DNA from: Ga0077548 sp035440445
GTDB lineage: Bacteria > Pseudomonadota > Alphaproteobacteria > Rhizobiales > Xanthobacteraceae
Direction: 5' to 3'
NCBI GenBank assembly: GCA_035440445.1
Contig: DAORMJ010000002.1
Coordinates: forward strand, 1 to 64,000
Length of the DNA stretch: 64,000 nt
Below, piece after piece: positions 50,701 to 59,966 of the stretch (positions within the stretch are counted from its first letter, which is position 1; every line of letters begins with the position of its first letter). A program made the position numbers and the translations under genes. The notes below the pieces were generated by a model, which was not told where the DNA came from, did no database searches, and worked only from the letters and a program-made list of their open reading frames with translations.

Positions 50701-50787
50701 GAAACCGTGGTAGCGCAAAGTTCGAGCGGTGGCGAGTGGCGCATGGTGTGCTAGAAGCCGGGAGCTTCATCCATTTTCAGAGCACCC

Positions 50788-51486
50788 ATGAACGCAGATC
50801 AACTGAAACGCGAATCCGCGCGGCGTGCGCTCGAATACGTCAAGCCCGGCATGAAACTGGGTCTCGGGACCGGATCGACCGCGGCGCATTTCGTCGATCT
50901 TCTGTCGGAAAAAGTCCGCGCCGGCCTCGACGTCGTCGGCGTCCCGACCTCGGAAGCGACGCGAAAGCAGGCAGAGGGGCTCGGCATCCGGCTGACCACG
51001 CTCGACGAGACGCCCGCGCTCGACCTGACGATCGACGGCGCGGACGAACTCGATCCGGCGCTCAATCTGATCAAGGGTGGAGGAGGCGCCTTGCTGCGCG
51101 AAAAGATCGTCGCCAGCGCCTCCCGCGAGATGGTCGTGGTCGCCGACGAAAGCAAGGCAGTCCGGGAACTGGGCCGTTTTCCGCTGCCGATCGAAATTGT
51201 GGATTTCGGGGTCGAAGCCATCCGCAGGGCGATTGTGGACGTTTCTGAAGCCGCCGGATGCCGGGGCGAGATGAAGCTGCGCAAGCGGCCAGACGGTCAT
51301 GTTTTCGTCACGGATCAGGCACACGTCATCCTGGACGCACATTTCGGCCGGATACCGGATGCAGCGGCCCTCGCAAGGGGGCTTGCGCAAATCCCCGGCG
51401 TCGTGGAACACGGCCTCTTCATCGGGCTGGCCACGAGGGCCATCCTTGCGGGGCCGGAGGGTATCCGCGTGATTGAACGGCCTTGA
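50788..51486 (+). CDS. rpiA: Ribose-5-phosphate isomerase A
   Basis: The 232-residue enzyme interconverts ribose 5-phosphate and ribulose 5-phosphate in the pentose phosphate pathway. Conserved blocks are LGLGTGSTAAHFVDLL, VPTSEATRKQAEGLGI, DLTIDGADELDPALNLIKGGGGALLREKIVA (catalytic aspartate and lysine region) and VTDQAHVILDA. It ends about 30 bp before a secreted DUF2059 protein. Confidence 0.96.
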   Translation: MNADQLKRESARRALEYVKPGMKLGLGTGSTAAHFVDLLSEKVRAGLDVVGVPTSEATRKQAEGLGIRLTTLDETPALDLTIDGADELDPALNLIKGGGGALLREKIVASASREMVVVADESKAVRELGRFPLPIEIVDFGVEAIRRAIVDVSEAAGCRGEMKLRKRPDGHVFVTDQAHVILDAHFGRIPDAAALARGLAQIPGVVEHGLFIGLATRAILAGPEGIRVIERP

Positions 51487-51512
51487 AGGGTTGCATGGGA
51501 AGGAGTCTCGAG

Positions 51513-52019
51513 ATGTTTTCGTTCGTAGTCCGCGCGGCAAAGGCGGGCATTATCGCGGCGGTCGTGATCGGTGCGGTCTCTGCCGCGAATGCGCAGACGC
51601 CGAGCGCGAACCAGTTGAAGCTCGCGCGCCAGGTCGTGGATACCTCGGGCGCTGCGAAGTCCTTCGACTCGGTCATTCCGCAGATCTTCCAGCAGGTCTA
51701 CGCGACCTACACCCAGCAGAACCCCGATCTCTCCAAGGAGATTGCGGCCGTGATGCAGGGGCTGATCCCCGAATTCGACAAGCGCAAGGAAGAAATCGCG
51801 GTGATCGTGTCCCGCGCTTTCGCCGCGAAATTCAGCGAAGCCGAGTTGAACGACATTCTTGCGTTCTACAATTCGCCCACCGGCAAGAAGCTGGTCACCG
51901 AGCACAGCGAAATTCTCCGCGATGCCTTCGGCAAGACCCAGGAGTGGGGCGGCAAGCTATCGCAGCAGCTCGTGGATCGCCTCAAGGACGAGATGAAGAA
52001 AAAGGGTCACACGATCTAG
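51513..52019 (+). CDS. Secreted DUF2059 protein
   Basis: The ATG at 51513 follows GGAAGGAG, and the N-terminus is a signal peptide (MFSFVVRAAKAGIIAAVVIG, cleavage near residue 28). The 168-residue protein contains the DUF2059 domain, FSEAELNDILAFYNSPTGKKLV, a helical unit of unknown function common in periplasmic proteins. It is in the rpiA operon and ends at the terminator at 52045. Confidence 0.85.
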   Translation: MFSFVVRAAKAGIIAAVVIGAVSAANAQTPSANQLKLARQVVDTSGAAKSFDSVIPQIFQQVYATYTQQNPDLSKEIAAVMQGLIPEFDKRKEEIAVIVSRAFAAKFSEAELNDILAFYNSPTGKKLVTEHSEILRDAFGKTQEWGGKLSQQLVDRLKDEMKKKGHTI

Positions 52020-52044
52020 CGGCTGACTTATTCGTGATCTGAAG

Positions 52045-52078
52045 AGCCGGGCGGGCAGAGTTCCGCCCGGCTTTTTTT
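52045..52078 (+). terminator. Rho-independent terminator after the DUF2059 gene
   Basis: Perfect 10-bp stem AGCCGGGCGG (52045-52054) / CCGCCCGGCT (52063-52072) with an 8-nt loop and a T-run to 52078. Confidence 0.9.
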
Positions 52079-52135
52079 GTCGCTACAACACATGCCTGAT
52101 TGCAGAACCTGCCGGATTGAAGGAGTAGAACCGCA

Positions 52136-53497
52136 TTGCCGGATTTCGATTTTGATCTCTTCGTGATTGGCGGCGGCTCGGGCGGCGTCCGGGCGGCGCG
52201 GATCGCCGCCCAGCATGGCGCGCGCGTTGCCATCGCGGAAGAATATCGCATGGGGGGCACCTGCGTGATCCGCGGCTGCGTCCCGAAGAAACTTTTCGTC
52301 TATGCGAGCCGCTTCGCACATGAGTTCGAGGATGCTGCCGGTTTCGGCTGGACGGTGGAAGGCGTGAAATTCGACTGGCCGACGCTGGTCGCCAACAAGG
52401 ACAAAGAGATCGCGCGCCTCGAAGCGGCCTACCGCAAGAATGTCGGCGGGGCGGGCGCGGAGATCATCGACTCGCGCGCCGTGATCGAAGACGCGCATAC
52501 CGTTCGCATCGTGAAAACCGGCGCAAAGCTGCGCGCGAAATATATTGTCGTTGCCACCGGCGGGCATCCTTCGCGCATGGAAATTCCCGGCGAGGAATTC
52601 GCGATCACCTCGAACGAAGCCTTTCATCTGGAGGAACTGCCGCGTCGTATCGTGATTCAAGGTGGCGGCTATATCGCGCTGGAATTCGCGTGCCTCTTTG
52701 CCGCGCTCGGCAGCAAGGTGACGGTCGTGCATCGTGGCGATGAAATTCTTCGCGGCTTCGACGACGACGTCCGCGCGCATCTGCGCATGGAGATGGTCGC
52801 ACGCGGCATCGATCTTCGTCTGAACGAGACGATCCAGAAAATCGAGCAGCGCGGTGCGCAACGCTGCGCGTTTCTGTCGGATGGTGCCGCGATCGAAGCC
52901 GATCAGGTCATGCTCGCGGTTGGCCGCACGCCGAGCGCCAAAAACATCGGTCTGGAGGCGGCAGGCGTGAAGCTCGCCCGGTCCGGCGCGATCGAAGTGG
53001 ATGAGCACTCGCGCAGCAGCGTTCCGTCCATCTATGCGGTCGGGGATGTCACTGCGCGCGTCGCGTTGACGCCGGTTGCAATCCGCGAAGGCCATGCGCT
53101 TGCCGATACGCTGTTCGGCGGCAATCCCTGGCATCTCGACTATGCGAATATTCCGAGTGCGGTTTTCACAGAGCCGGAGATCGGCACGGTAGGACTGACC
53201 GAAGCCGCGGCCAGAAAGGCCGGGAAGGCAATCGACATTTATCGCACGCGCTTCAAGCCGATGAAGGCGACGCTCTCCGGCCGCGATACCGCGATGCTGA
53301 TGAAACTCGTCGTCGAACAGGATACGCAAAAAGTGCTTGGCGTTCACATCGTCGGCGAGACTGCCGCAGAGATAGTCCAACTCGCCGCCATTGCCGTGAA
53401 GATGGGCGCGACAAAACGCGACTTCGATAATACCGTCGCGCTGCATCCGACAGCTTCGGAAGAGCTCGTCACGCTGCGGAATAAAGTGGAAGTCTGA
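52136..53497 (+). CDS. gor: Glutathione-disulfide reductase
   Basis: The 453-residue flavoprotein reduces GSSG with NADPH. The redox disulfide is C43/C48 (GGTCVIRGCVPKK), the FAD motif IGGGSGGVRA starts at residue 11, the NADP motif is QGGGYIALEFACLFAALGS, and the catalytic C-terminal H is in LHPTASEELVT. The start is a TTG at 52136; AAGGAG 10 nt upstream and the immediate start of the FAD fold support it over any ATG. With two GST genes nearby it serves glutathione metabolism. Divergence from thioredoxin or mercuric reductases is clear. Confidence 0.95.
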   Translation: MPDFDFDLFVIGGGSGGVRAARIAAQHGARVAIAEEYRMGGTCVIRGCVPKKLFVYASRFAHEFEDAAGFGWTVEGVKFDWPTLVANKDKEIARLEAAYRKNVGGAGAEIIDSRAVIEDAHTVRIVKTGAKLRAKYIVVATGGHPSRMEIPGEEFAITSNEAFHLEELPRRIVIQGGGYIALEFACLFAALGSKVTVVHRGDEILRGFDDDVRAHLRMEMVARGIDLRLNETIQKIEQRGAQRCAFLSDGAAIEADQVMLAVGRTPSAKNIGLEAAGVKLARSGAIEVDEHSRSSVPSIYAVGDVTARVALTPVAIREGHALADTLFGGNPWHLDYANIPSAVFTEPEIGTVGLTEAAARKAGKAIDIYRTRFKPMKATLSGRDTAMLMKLVVEQDTQKVLGVHIVGETAAEIVQLAAIAVKMGATKRDFDNTVALHPTASEELVTLRNKVEV

Positions 53498-53514
53498 CGT
53501 TCGAGGGGGGAGTT

Positions 53515-54855
53515 ATGAATTTCCGCAATCCGTCGCGGCGCGAAATCCTTGTGGGTCTCGGCGCCACGGCCTTCACGCCGTTTGCGAGCCGTCTTGCGAT
53601 GGCGCAGTCACTCCCGACCAATCCTGATGTAGCGATTATCGGGTCCGGCCCTGCGGGACTTTCGGCGGCCCGGACGCTCGCCGCCGCGGGCAAGAGTTTC
53701 GTTGTGCTGGAGGCGGACGACCGCAAAGGCGGCCGCGCCAATACCGACACCACGACCTTTCCGGGAATCCCCTTCGACCGTGGCTGCGCATGGATTCATT
53801 CGGCGGACCGCAATCCGATGCTGCCGGTCGCCAAGGAGAATGGCTTTACCTTGCAGTTGCACGACGATGGTCTCGATCATGTCTGGTACGGCCGCGACAA
53901 GTTTTCCGCCGCGCAGACGAAGAACATCAAGAAGCTCACGAAGGAAATCGTCGACGCGAATTCCAAGGCCGCGAAGCACGGCGACGGCGCGGTCTCGACG
54001 ATCCGCGCGATCCGCAGCAAAGAAGAGCAGGCGACCGCGACTGCAATGGGCCCGATGGATATGGCGGTGGATTTCAACAACCTGTCCATTCGCGATTACG
54101 ACGCGCAGGCCGAGCTTGAGCCGAACTATCTCGTGAAGGAAGGCTTCGGCGCGGTGGTGGCGAAGTTCGGCGAGAAAGTGCCGGTCTCGCTCGAAACGCC
54201 GGTGCAGAAGATCAAATACAGCGGGCAGGGCGTGCAGCTCGAAACCCCGAAGGGAACGGTCAGCGCAAAATACGCGATCGTGACCTGTTCGACCGGCGCG
54301 CTGCAGTCGGGCTACATCAAGTGGGATCCGATCCTTCCCGAGTGGAAGGAAAGCGCGATCCACAATATCCCGATGGCGTTGCTTGCGAAGATTCCGCTGC
54401 TGCTCGATGGCGAGCGCTTCGGCCTCAAACCGTTCGAGGACATCCTGCTGGAGATGCCCGGCAAGCAGGACATCTACTTCATCTGTCACCCGTTCGAATT
54501 CCCGATGATGATCGGGTTCGTCGGCGGCGACTTCGCATGGAATTTGACCTCGCAAGGGCGCGACGCCGCCGTGGATTTTGCTTCCTCCGCGCTCAATCGC
54601 GTATTCGGCGAGCAGGCGAGCAAGCACATTCTCAAAGCCGACTTCACGCAATGGCCGCGCAATCCGTGGGTGCGCGGTGCATATTCCGCGGCACTGCCGG
54701 GACACTTTTCGGCGCGTGCAGCGCTGAAGCGGCCGCTCGCGGAGAAGGTTTACTTCGCGGGCGAGGCCGTGGCTGGCGAATTCACGCAGACCTGCGGTGG
54801 TGCCGTGCTGACCGGTGCGGAAGTCGCGAACGAAATCATCAAGCGGCTGAAGTAG
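53515..54855 (+). CDS. Tat-exported flavin-containing amine oxidase
   Basis: The 446-residue protein starts with a twin-arginine signal (MNFRNPSRREILVGLGATAF, cleavage near AMAQ, residue 31). The dinucleotide motif VAIIGSGPAGLSAA and GGRANT follow, with a C-terminal FAD signature VYFAGEAVAGEFTQTCGGAVLTGAEVANEII. It resembles monoamine/polyamine oxidases (FAD-dependent), oxidising amines in the periplasm. The substrate is unknown. It begins 17 bp after gor on the same strand. Confidence 0.85.
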   Translation: MNFRNPSRREILVGLGATAFTPFASRLAMAQSLPTNPDVAIIGSGPAGLSAARTLAAAGKSFVVLEADDRKGGRANTDTTTFPGIPFDRGCAWIHSADRNPMLPVAKENGFTLQLHDDGLDHVWYGRDKFSAAQTKNIKKLTKEIVDANSKAAKHGDGAVSTIRAIRSKEEQATATAMGPMDMAVDFNNLSIRDYDAQAELEPNYLVKEGFGAVVAKFGEKVPVSLETPVQKIKYSGQGVQLETPKGTVSAKYAIVTCSTGALQSGYIKWDPILPEWKESAIHNIPMALLAKIPLLLDGERFGLKPFEDILLEMPGKQDIYFICHPFEFPMMIGFVGGDFAWNLTSQGRDAAVDFASSALNRVFGEQASKHILKADFTQWPRNPWVRGAYSAALPGHFSARAALKRPLAEKVYFAGEAVAGEFTQTCGGAVLTGAEVANEIIKRLK

Positions 54856-54857
54856 CG

Positions 54858-55724
54858 TTAGTCACGCGCGAGCCACTCCGCAGCCTCGCGCCATAACGGT
54901 TCGCGCGACGGCTCGCGGAAATAGCCGAAGTGGCCGATCTTTTTCTGGCCGGCAGCTTCGGGCGTGACCGTGATGTGCTCGGGCGTCGTGCCCGTATAGC
55001 CTGCGAGCAATCCCGCGACCGTGGCAGGCGGAGCCCAGTCGTCGTCTGACATGCCGACCGCGCGAAGCGCGCCGCGATAGTTCGGAAAGTTCTTGCGCGC
55101 GTCCAGCGTCTCGTCGTCGTAGAGATAGCGCGGCTTCATGCACCAGCCGGCCCACTCCCTGAAAACGCCTTTCGGCAGATCTTCGCCCATGCCGACCTTG
55201 CCCGGCACGTAGCCGAAGACCGTATAGAGCGCAGGTCCAAGCATGCGCAGCATGAACCAGACGCGATATTTTTCCGGCGAGGGAAACAGCCGCCAGTATC
55301 CGATCTGCGAGGCGGCGAAGAACGCGCGGCTGATTTTGTGATTGTTCGGCAAGAGCCCGAGCGCCTGTCCGCCGAAGGAATGGCCGACATAGAGGAGCGG
55401 TTTTCCGTCGGTGAGCGTATCCGCGTAATCGACGGCTGCCGCGAGATCGAGTGCCGCCCAGTCGCGCATGCGCGCGGGAAAACCCCGCAGACCGTTTTTC
55501 GGTTTCGAGCGGCCGATGCCGCGATAGTCGAAGGTCACGACGCGGAAACCTTTCGCCGCGAGATAGCGCGCGAATTTTGCATAGTAGCCTTGCGGCACGG
55601 CCGTCGCGGATGCGATCAGCACCACGCCGCGCATGGGATGCACCGGCTCGAACAGGGTCGCGCCGAGCGGATATCCGTCCGTGGCGGGAAATTCAGTTCG
55701 GCTTTCTGCGGCTTTCTCGCTCAT
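54858..55724 (-). CDS. Alpha/beta hydrolase
   Basis: The start at 55724 (MSEKAAESRTEFPATDGYPL) gives 288 residues; an in-frame upstream codon at 55733 is possible. The fold shows the nucleophile elbow YVGHSFGGQALGL (about residue 110), a conserved HG-type oxyanion segment (ASATAVPQGYYAKFARYLA) and a C-terminal histidine near KIGHFGYFRE. It has a longer lid region (140-200) rich in aromatic residues. Substrate unknown. Confidence 0.85.
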   Translation of the reverse strand: MSEKAAESRTEFPATDGYPLGATLFEPVHPMRGVVLIASATAVPQGYYAKFARYLAAKGFRVVTFDYRGIGRSKPKNGLRGFPARMRDWAALDLAAAVDYADTLTDGKPLLYVGHSFGGQALGLLPNNHKISRAFFAASQIGYWRLFPSPEKYRVWFMLRMLGPALYTVFGYVPGKVGMGEDLPKGVFREWAGWCMKPRYLYDDETLDARKNFPNYRGALRAVGMSDDDWAPPATVAGLLAGYTGTTPEHITVTPEAAGQKKIGHFGYFREPSREPLWREAAEWLARD

Positions 55725-55900
55725 GGCGCGCATTCTTCACGCGAAATCAGCGTTAACAAGTGTCTCGCGGGCGACGCTACGGGCCGCTGCGTCGGTTTGA
55801 CGAGGCGCAAAGCCGGCAGGCCCGCAAAACTGGCATCGTCCGGCGACCCCCGCTATAACCCCCGGCCTCGGGTGGTAGCCCGAAGGTTGGAGTTCGAGAC

Positions 55901-57286
55901 ATGAAAGAGCGTTGGACACCCGATTCCTGGCGTAAAAAGCCGGTCGTGCAGGTGCCGGATTATCCGGATCAGGCCGCATTGGAACAGGTCGAGAAGCAGC
56001 TTGCTTCGTTTCCGCCGCTCGTTTTTGCAGGCGAGGCCCGCGCGCTGAAGCGTGCGCTCGGCTCCGTGGCATCCGGCGACGCTTTTCTTCTGCAGGGCGG
56101 CGATTGCGCCGAGAGTTTCGCAGAGCATCGCGCCGACAATATCCGCGACTTCTTCCGCGTCTTCCTTCAGATGTCGGTGGTGCTGACGTTCGCCGCCGCC
56201 TCTCCGGTTGTGAAGGTTGGCCGGATTGCCGGCCAGTTCGCAAAGCCCCGCTCGTCTCCGATGGAGAAGCAGGGCGATCGGGAGCTGCCGAGCTATCGCG
56301 GCGACATCATCAACGGGCCGGAGTTCACCGACGAGTCGCGCATCCCCGATCCGAAGCGCCAGCTCGAGGCCTATCGTCAGTCGGCGGCGACGCTGAACTT
56401 GCTTCGCGCGTTCGCGACCGGCGGTTACGCGAATATCCAGAACGCGCATCAGTGGATGCTCGGCTTCGTGAAGGATTCGCCGCAGTCCGACCGCTACGAA
56501 GCGCTGGCAACGCGTCTGACCGAGACGCTCGACTTCATGCGCGCCTGCGGCATCGATCCGGAAGTGCATCCAGAAATGCGCACGACGGATTTCTATACCT
56601 CGCATGAGGCGCTGCTGCTCGGCTACGAGCAGGCGCTTACCCGCATCGATTCCACCTCCGGCGACTGGTACGACACCTCAGGCCACATGGTCTGGATTGG
56701 TGACCGCACGCGCCAGCCGGATCATGCGCATGTCGAATTCTGCCGCGGTATCAAGAATCCGATCGGCATCAAGTGCGGACCGTCGACGACGCCGGAAGGC
56801 TTGCTGAAGCTCCTGGAAATTCTCGATCCTGAGCACGACGAAGGCCGCATCACGCTGATCGCGCGCTTCGGCGCGGGCAAGGTCGGCGAGCATCTCCCGC
56901 GCCTGATTCGCGCGGTGAAGCAGGACGGCCGCAAGGTCGTGTGGTCGTGCGATCCGATGCACGGCAATACGGTCAGCGCGAGCGGCTACAAGACGCGGCC
57001 GTTCGATCTGATCCTGCAGGAAGTACGAGAGTTCTTCGGCGTTCATGCCGCCGAAGGGACGCATGCCGGCGGCATCCATCTCGAGATGACCGGCCAGAAC
57101 GTCACCGAATGTACGGGCGGTGCGCGCGCGATTTCGGCGACCGATCTGAAGGACCGCTATCACACGCATTGCGATCCGCGTCTTAATGCGGAGCAGGCGA
57201 TCGAGATGGCTTTCCTGGTTGCCGACTTGCTCAAGAAGGGCCGCGTCGAGCGCGCGCGCCCGATCTCGGCAGTCGCCGGCTTCTGA
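55901..57286 (+). CDS. aroG: 3-deoxy-7-phosphoheptulonate synthase, class II
   Basis: The 461-residue plant/Mycobacterium-type DAHP synthase condenses PEP and erythrose 4-phosphate, the first step of aromatic amino acid synthesis. Class II blocks are clear: WTPDSWRKKPVVQVPDYPD, LVFAGEARALKRAL, AFLLQGGDCAESFAEHRADN, VGRIAGQFAKPRS, TDFYTSHEALLLGYE and HLEMTGQNVTECTGG, with the metal-binding cysteine, histidine and glutamate residues present. GGAG lies 8 nt before the ATG at 55901. Confidence 0.95.
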   Translation: MKERWTPDSWRKKPVVQVPDYPDQAALEQVEKQLASFPPLVFAGEARALKRALGSVASGDAFLLQGGDCAESFAEHRADNIRDFFRVFLQMSVVLTFAAASPVVKVGRIAGQFAKPRSSPMEKQGDRELPSYRGDIINGPEFTDESRIPDPKRQLEAYRQSAATLNLLRAFATGGYANIQNAHQWMLGFVKDSPQSDRYEALATRLTETLDFMRACGIDPEVHPEMRTTDFYTSHEALLLGYEQALTRIDSTSGDWYDTSGHMVWIGDRTRQPDHAHVEFCRGIKNPIGIKCGPSTTPEGLLKLLEILDPEHDEGRITLIARFGAGKVGEHLPRLIRAVKQDGRKVVWSCDPMHGNTVSASGYKTRPFDLILQEVREFFGVHAAEGTHAGGIHLEMTGQNVTECTGGARAISATDLKDRYHTHCDPRLNAEQAIEMAFLVADLLKKGRVERARPISAVAGF

Positions 57287-57293
57287 TTCTTCG

Positions 57294-57408
57294 TCATTCC
57301 GGACGCGCGTGAGCGCGATCCGGAATCCAGTAACCTTCGGTGTTAGAGATTTAGCGCCGGCGGTTACTGGATTCCGGGTTCGCGAGCTTTGCTCGCGCCC
57401 CGGAATGA
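57294..57408. repeat. Compound inverted repeat of a dispersed intergenic family
   Basis: A 115-bp element begins TCATTCCGGA and ends TCCGGAATGA-like on the other side, with CCGGAATCCAGTAACC near the left and GGTTACTGGATTCCGG near the right. Internal pairs GCGCG...CGCGC add hairpins. The outer arms, inner arms and centre together read as a long imperfect palindrome of the sort dispersed in Bradyrhizobium-type genomes. Confidence 0.85.
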
Positions 57409-57412
57409 CAAG

Positions 57413-57958
57413 TTATGAATTAGGCAGCGGCCTGAACGCCAGCGCCCGGCCGATAATGTAGGCCATGCCGCCCTGCCAGACGACGAAGAGAATTCCGAGG
57501 CCGTGAATGAAGCCGCCGCTTTCGACGAAATATAGCAAGGTGCCCGCGAGTGTGCCGAAGATCACGGTTTTCAGCGGTGCGCGGTTCTCGCGGAAATCTT
57601 CGCTCGCGATGATGAGCGCAGCGGCCGTGATGGTTGAGCCGAGAAACCCGGACATCAATCCCAGGACGATCAGAAGGTTGCGGTTCTGCGGATCATGGAG
57701 CGTGATCGCTACCTTGTAGGCGATCCACCAGCCAGCCGCGACGCCGACAAAGGCAATGATCATCGGAATGGGGTTGTGCGATTCCCACGAATAAATACCG
57801 AGCATCAGCACGATACCGAAGAACAGCGCGGGCAGCATCGGCACCCCGAACAGTTCGGTCCCCGGAATATTCACATAGGTGGAAAGCAGACCCGAAATGA
57901 CGCCACAGACGGCGAGGATGACACCGGCTTCTTTTTGGGTCTGATACTTGCGTGCCAT
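57413..57958 (-). CDS. Uncharacterised inner-membrane protein
   Basis: The 181-residue protein has about five to six hydrophobic helices (about 8-28, 40-56, 65-82, 95-115, 126-146 and 150-170), a polar N-terminus MARKYQTQKEA and no obvious catalytic motif. I do not recognise a family. The 3' end abuts a dispersed palindrome, and the gene is divergent from nadE by 95 bp. Confidence 0.7.
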   Translation of the reverse strand: MARKYQTQKEAGVILAVCGVISGLLSTYVNIPGTELFGVPMLPALFFGIVLMLGIYSWESHNPIPMIIAFVGVAAGWWIAYKVAITLHDPQNRNLLIVLGLMSGFLGSTITAAALIIASEDFRENRAPLKTVIFGTLAGTLLYFVESGGFIHGLGILFVVWQGGMAYIIGRALAFRPLPNS

Positions 57959-58053
57959 TGCCGCGCTTCTCCCTGATTTGCCCGCATTCTACCGCAACCC
58001 GTGCCGTGGAAGCCAGCATTGCCCGCGCTTGCGCCGGGCGGTAGACCGGAGCC

Positions 58054-59794
58054 ATGAGCGCAAAAGATCATCTTTCAATCGCAATTGCACAGCTGAATCC
58101 CACCCTTGGCGACGTCGCGGGCAACGCCGCGAAGGTGCGGGAGGCGCGCGCCCGCGCGGCGCTCGAAGACGCCGATATCGTCGTTTTTCCCGAACTCTTC
58201 ATTGCCGGCTACCCGCCGGAGGATCTGGTGNNNNNNNNNNNNNNNNCAGGCGGCCTGCCGCTCGGCGATCGAGGAAATCGCCCGCGAGACCGCGGACGGC
58301 GGCCCCGCACTCCTGCTTGGCACGCCGTGGGTCGAGGATCGCAAGCTCTATAACGCGGTATGCCTGCTGGATGGCGGCCGGATCGCCGCCGTCCGCTTCA
58401 AGGTAGATCTGCCGAACTACGGCCCCTTCGACGAGAAGCGCGTCTTCGTCGCGGGACCCATGCCGGGGCCGATGGATTTCCGCGGCATTCGCATCGGCGC
58501 GCCGGTCTGCGAAGATATCTGGACGCCGGACGTGATCGAGTGTCTATCCGAAACCGGCGCTGAAATCCTGATCGTGCCGAACGGCTCGCCTTATGACCGC
58601 ACCAAGCAGGACGTGCGGCTTTCGCATTCGGTGGCGCGCGTCACCGAGAGCGGCCTGCCGTTCATTTATGTGAACCAGATTTGCGGGCAGGACGAACTTG
58701 TTTTTGACGGCGCGTCCTTCGCGCTGCATGCGGATCGCTCGCTCGCATTCCAACTGCCCGAATTTCAGGAATGTGTCGTCGTCACGCGCTGGAAACGTGA
58801 AGGTGGCACCTGGCGTTGCGAGAGCGGTCCGGTAACGCCCGACATCGAAGGCGATGCGGCGGATTACTGCGCCTGCGTGCTGGGCCTGCGCGATTACGTG
58901 AACAAGAACGGCTTCAAGGGTGTCGTGCTCGGCCTCTCCGGCGGCATCGACTCCGCACTCTGTGCTGCCATGGCGGTGGATGCGCTAGGCCCCGAGCGTG
59001 TGCATGGCGTGATGCTGCCGTATCGCTACACCTCGGAAGATTCGCTGAAGGACGCGGCCGACTGCGCGCATGCGCTCGGGCTGCGCTATGACATCGTGCC
59101 GATCGCCGACGCGGTGGAGGGGCTCGAGAAGACGCTCGCCGATATGTTCAAAGGACTGAGCCGCGACATTACGGAAGAAAATCTCCAGTCGCGCGCGCGC
59201 GGCACCATCCTGATGTCGATCTCGAACAAGTTCGGGCCGATGGTGGTGACGACCGGCAACAAGTCGGAGATGTCGGTCGGTTACGCCACGCTCTATGGCG
59301 ACATGAACGGCGGCTATAACCCGATCAAGGATCTCTACAAAACCGAAGTGTTCCGTTTGAGCGAGCTTCGCAATCGCTGGAAGCCGTCGGACGCGAAAGG
59401 TCCGGACGGCATCGTCATTCCGCAAAACATCATCACCAAGCCGCCGACGGCGGAACTGCGCGAGAACCAGAAGGATCAGGATTCGCTGCCGCCTTACGAC
59501 ATTCTCGACGGCATCCTCGAGCGGTTGGTGGAGCGCGAGGAATCCGTTTCGCAGATCGTGGACGCAGGCTTTGAGAAGGAAACCGTGCTGAAAGTGGCAA
59601 AGCTCCTCGATATCGCCGAATACAAGCGCCGGCAGGCCGCACCCGGCGTGAAGGTAACGCTGAAAAACTTCGGCCGCGACCGCCGCTATCCGATCACCAA
59701 TCGCTTCCGTGACAACGGCGCGAAGCCAGCGGAGCCGGATCGGTCGTTATCGAAAGATGCGGTCGCCGCGCGGACGGAAGTGATCGATTTTTGA
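58054..59794 (+). CDS. nadE: Glutamine-dependent NAD(+) synthetase, interrupted by an assembly gap
   Basis: The enzyme amidates nicotinate adenine dinucleotide using glutamine. The N-terminal nitrilase-type glutaminase has VVFPELFIAGYPPEDL (Glu of the Cys-Glu-Lys triad), LPNYGPFDEKRVF (lysine region) and GAPVCEDIW (catalytic cysteine). The C-terminal synthetase has the ATP motif LSGGIDSA (58934-58957) and TSEDSLKDAADCAHALG. A 16-N gap (58231-58246) after PPEDLV shifts the frame by one base; homologous proteins have about five residues here (LKPxx), so a 15-base gap would restore an intact protein. Annotation pipelines may split it in two. Confidence 0.92.
58231..58246. other. Assembly gap (16 N) inside nadE
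   Basis: Sixteen N lie in the conserved PPEDLV...QAACR stretch. The frames on the two sides differ by one, so the true length is probably a multiple of three (15 fits best). Confidence 0.98.
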
Positions 59795-59802
59795 TTACCT
59801 TC

Positions 59803-59960
59803 ATCCCTCCCCTTGATGGGGAGGGTGGCGAGGACGAAGTCCGAGTCGGGTGGGGTGGAGCTGTAGTTCGTTTGCTATGGCCTCGCTTTCGCTCGGCACC
59901 CCCACCCGCTCACCTCGCTTTGCTCGGTTCGCCTCCCTCTCCACAAGGGGAGGGAGAGTA
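59803..59960. repeat. Dispersed intergenic repeat with terminal inverted arms
   Basis: CCCTCCCCTTGATGGGGAGGG at the left and CTCTCCACAAGGGGAGGGAG at the right flank a core containing two short direct motifs (CTCGCTTTCGCTCGGC, CTCGCTTTGCTCGG). This 'CTCCCC...GGGGAG' type is widespread between alphaproteobacterial genes. It fills the 172 bp between nadE and tadG. Confidence 0.75.
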
Positions 59961-59966
59961 ACATTG

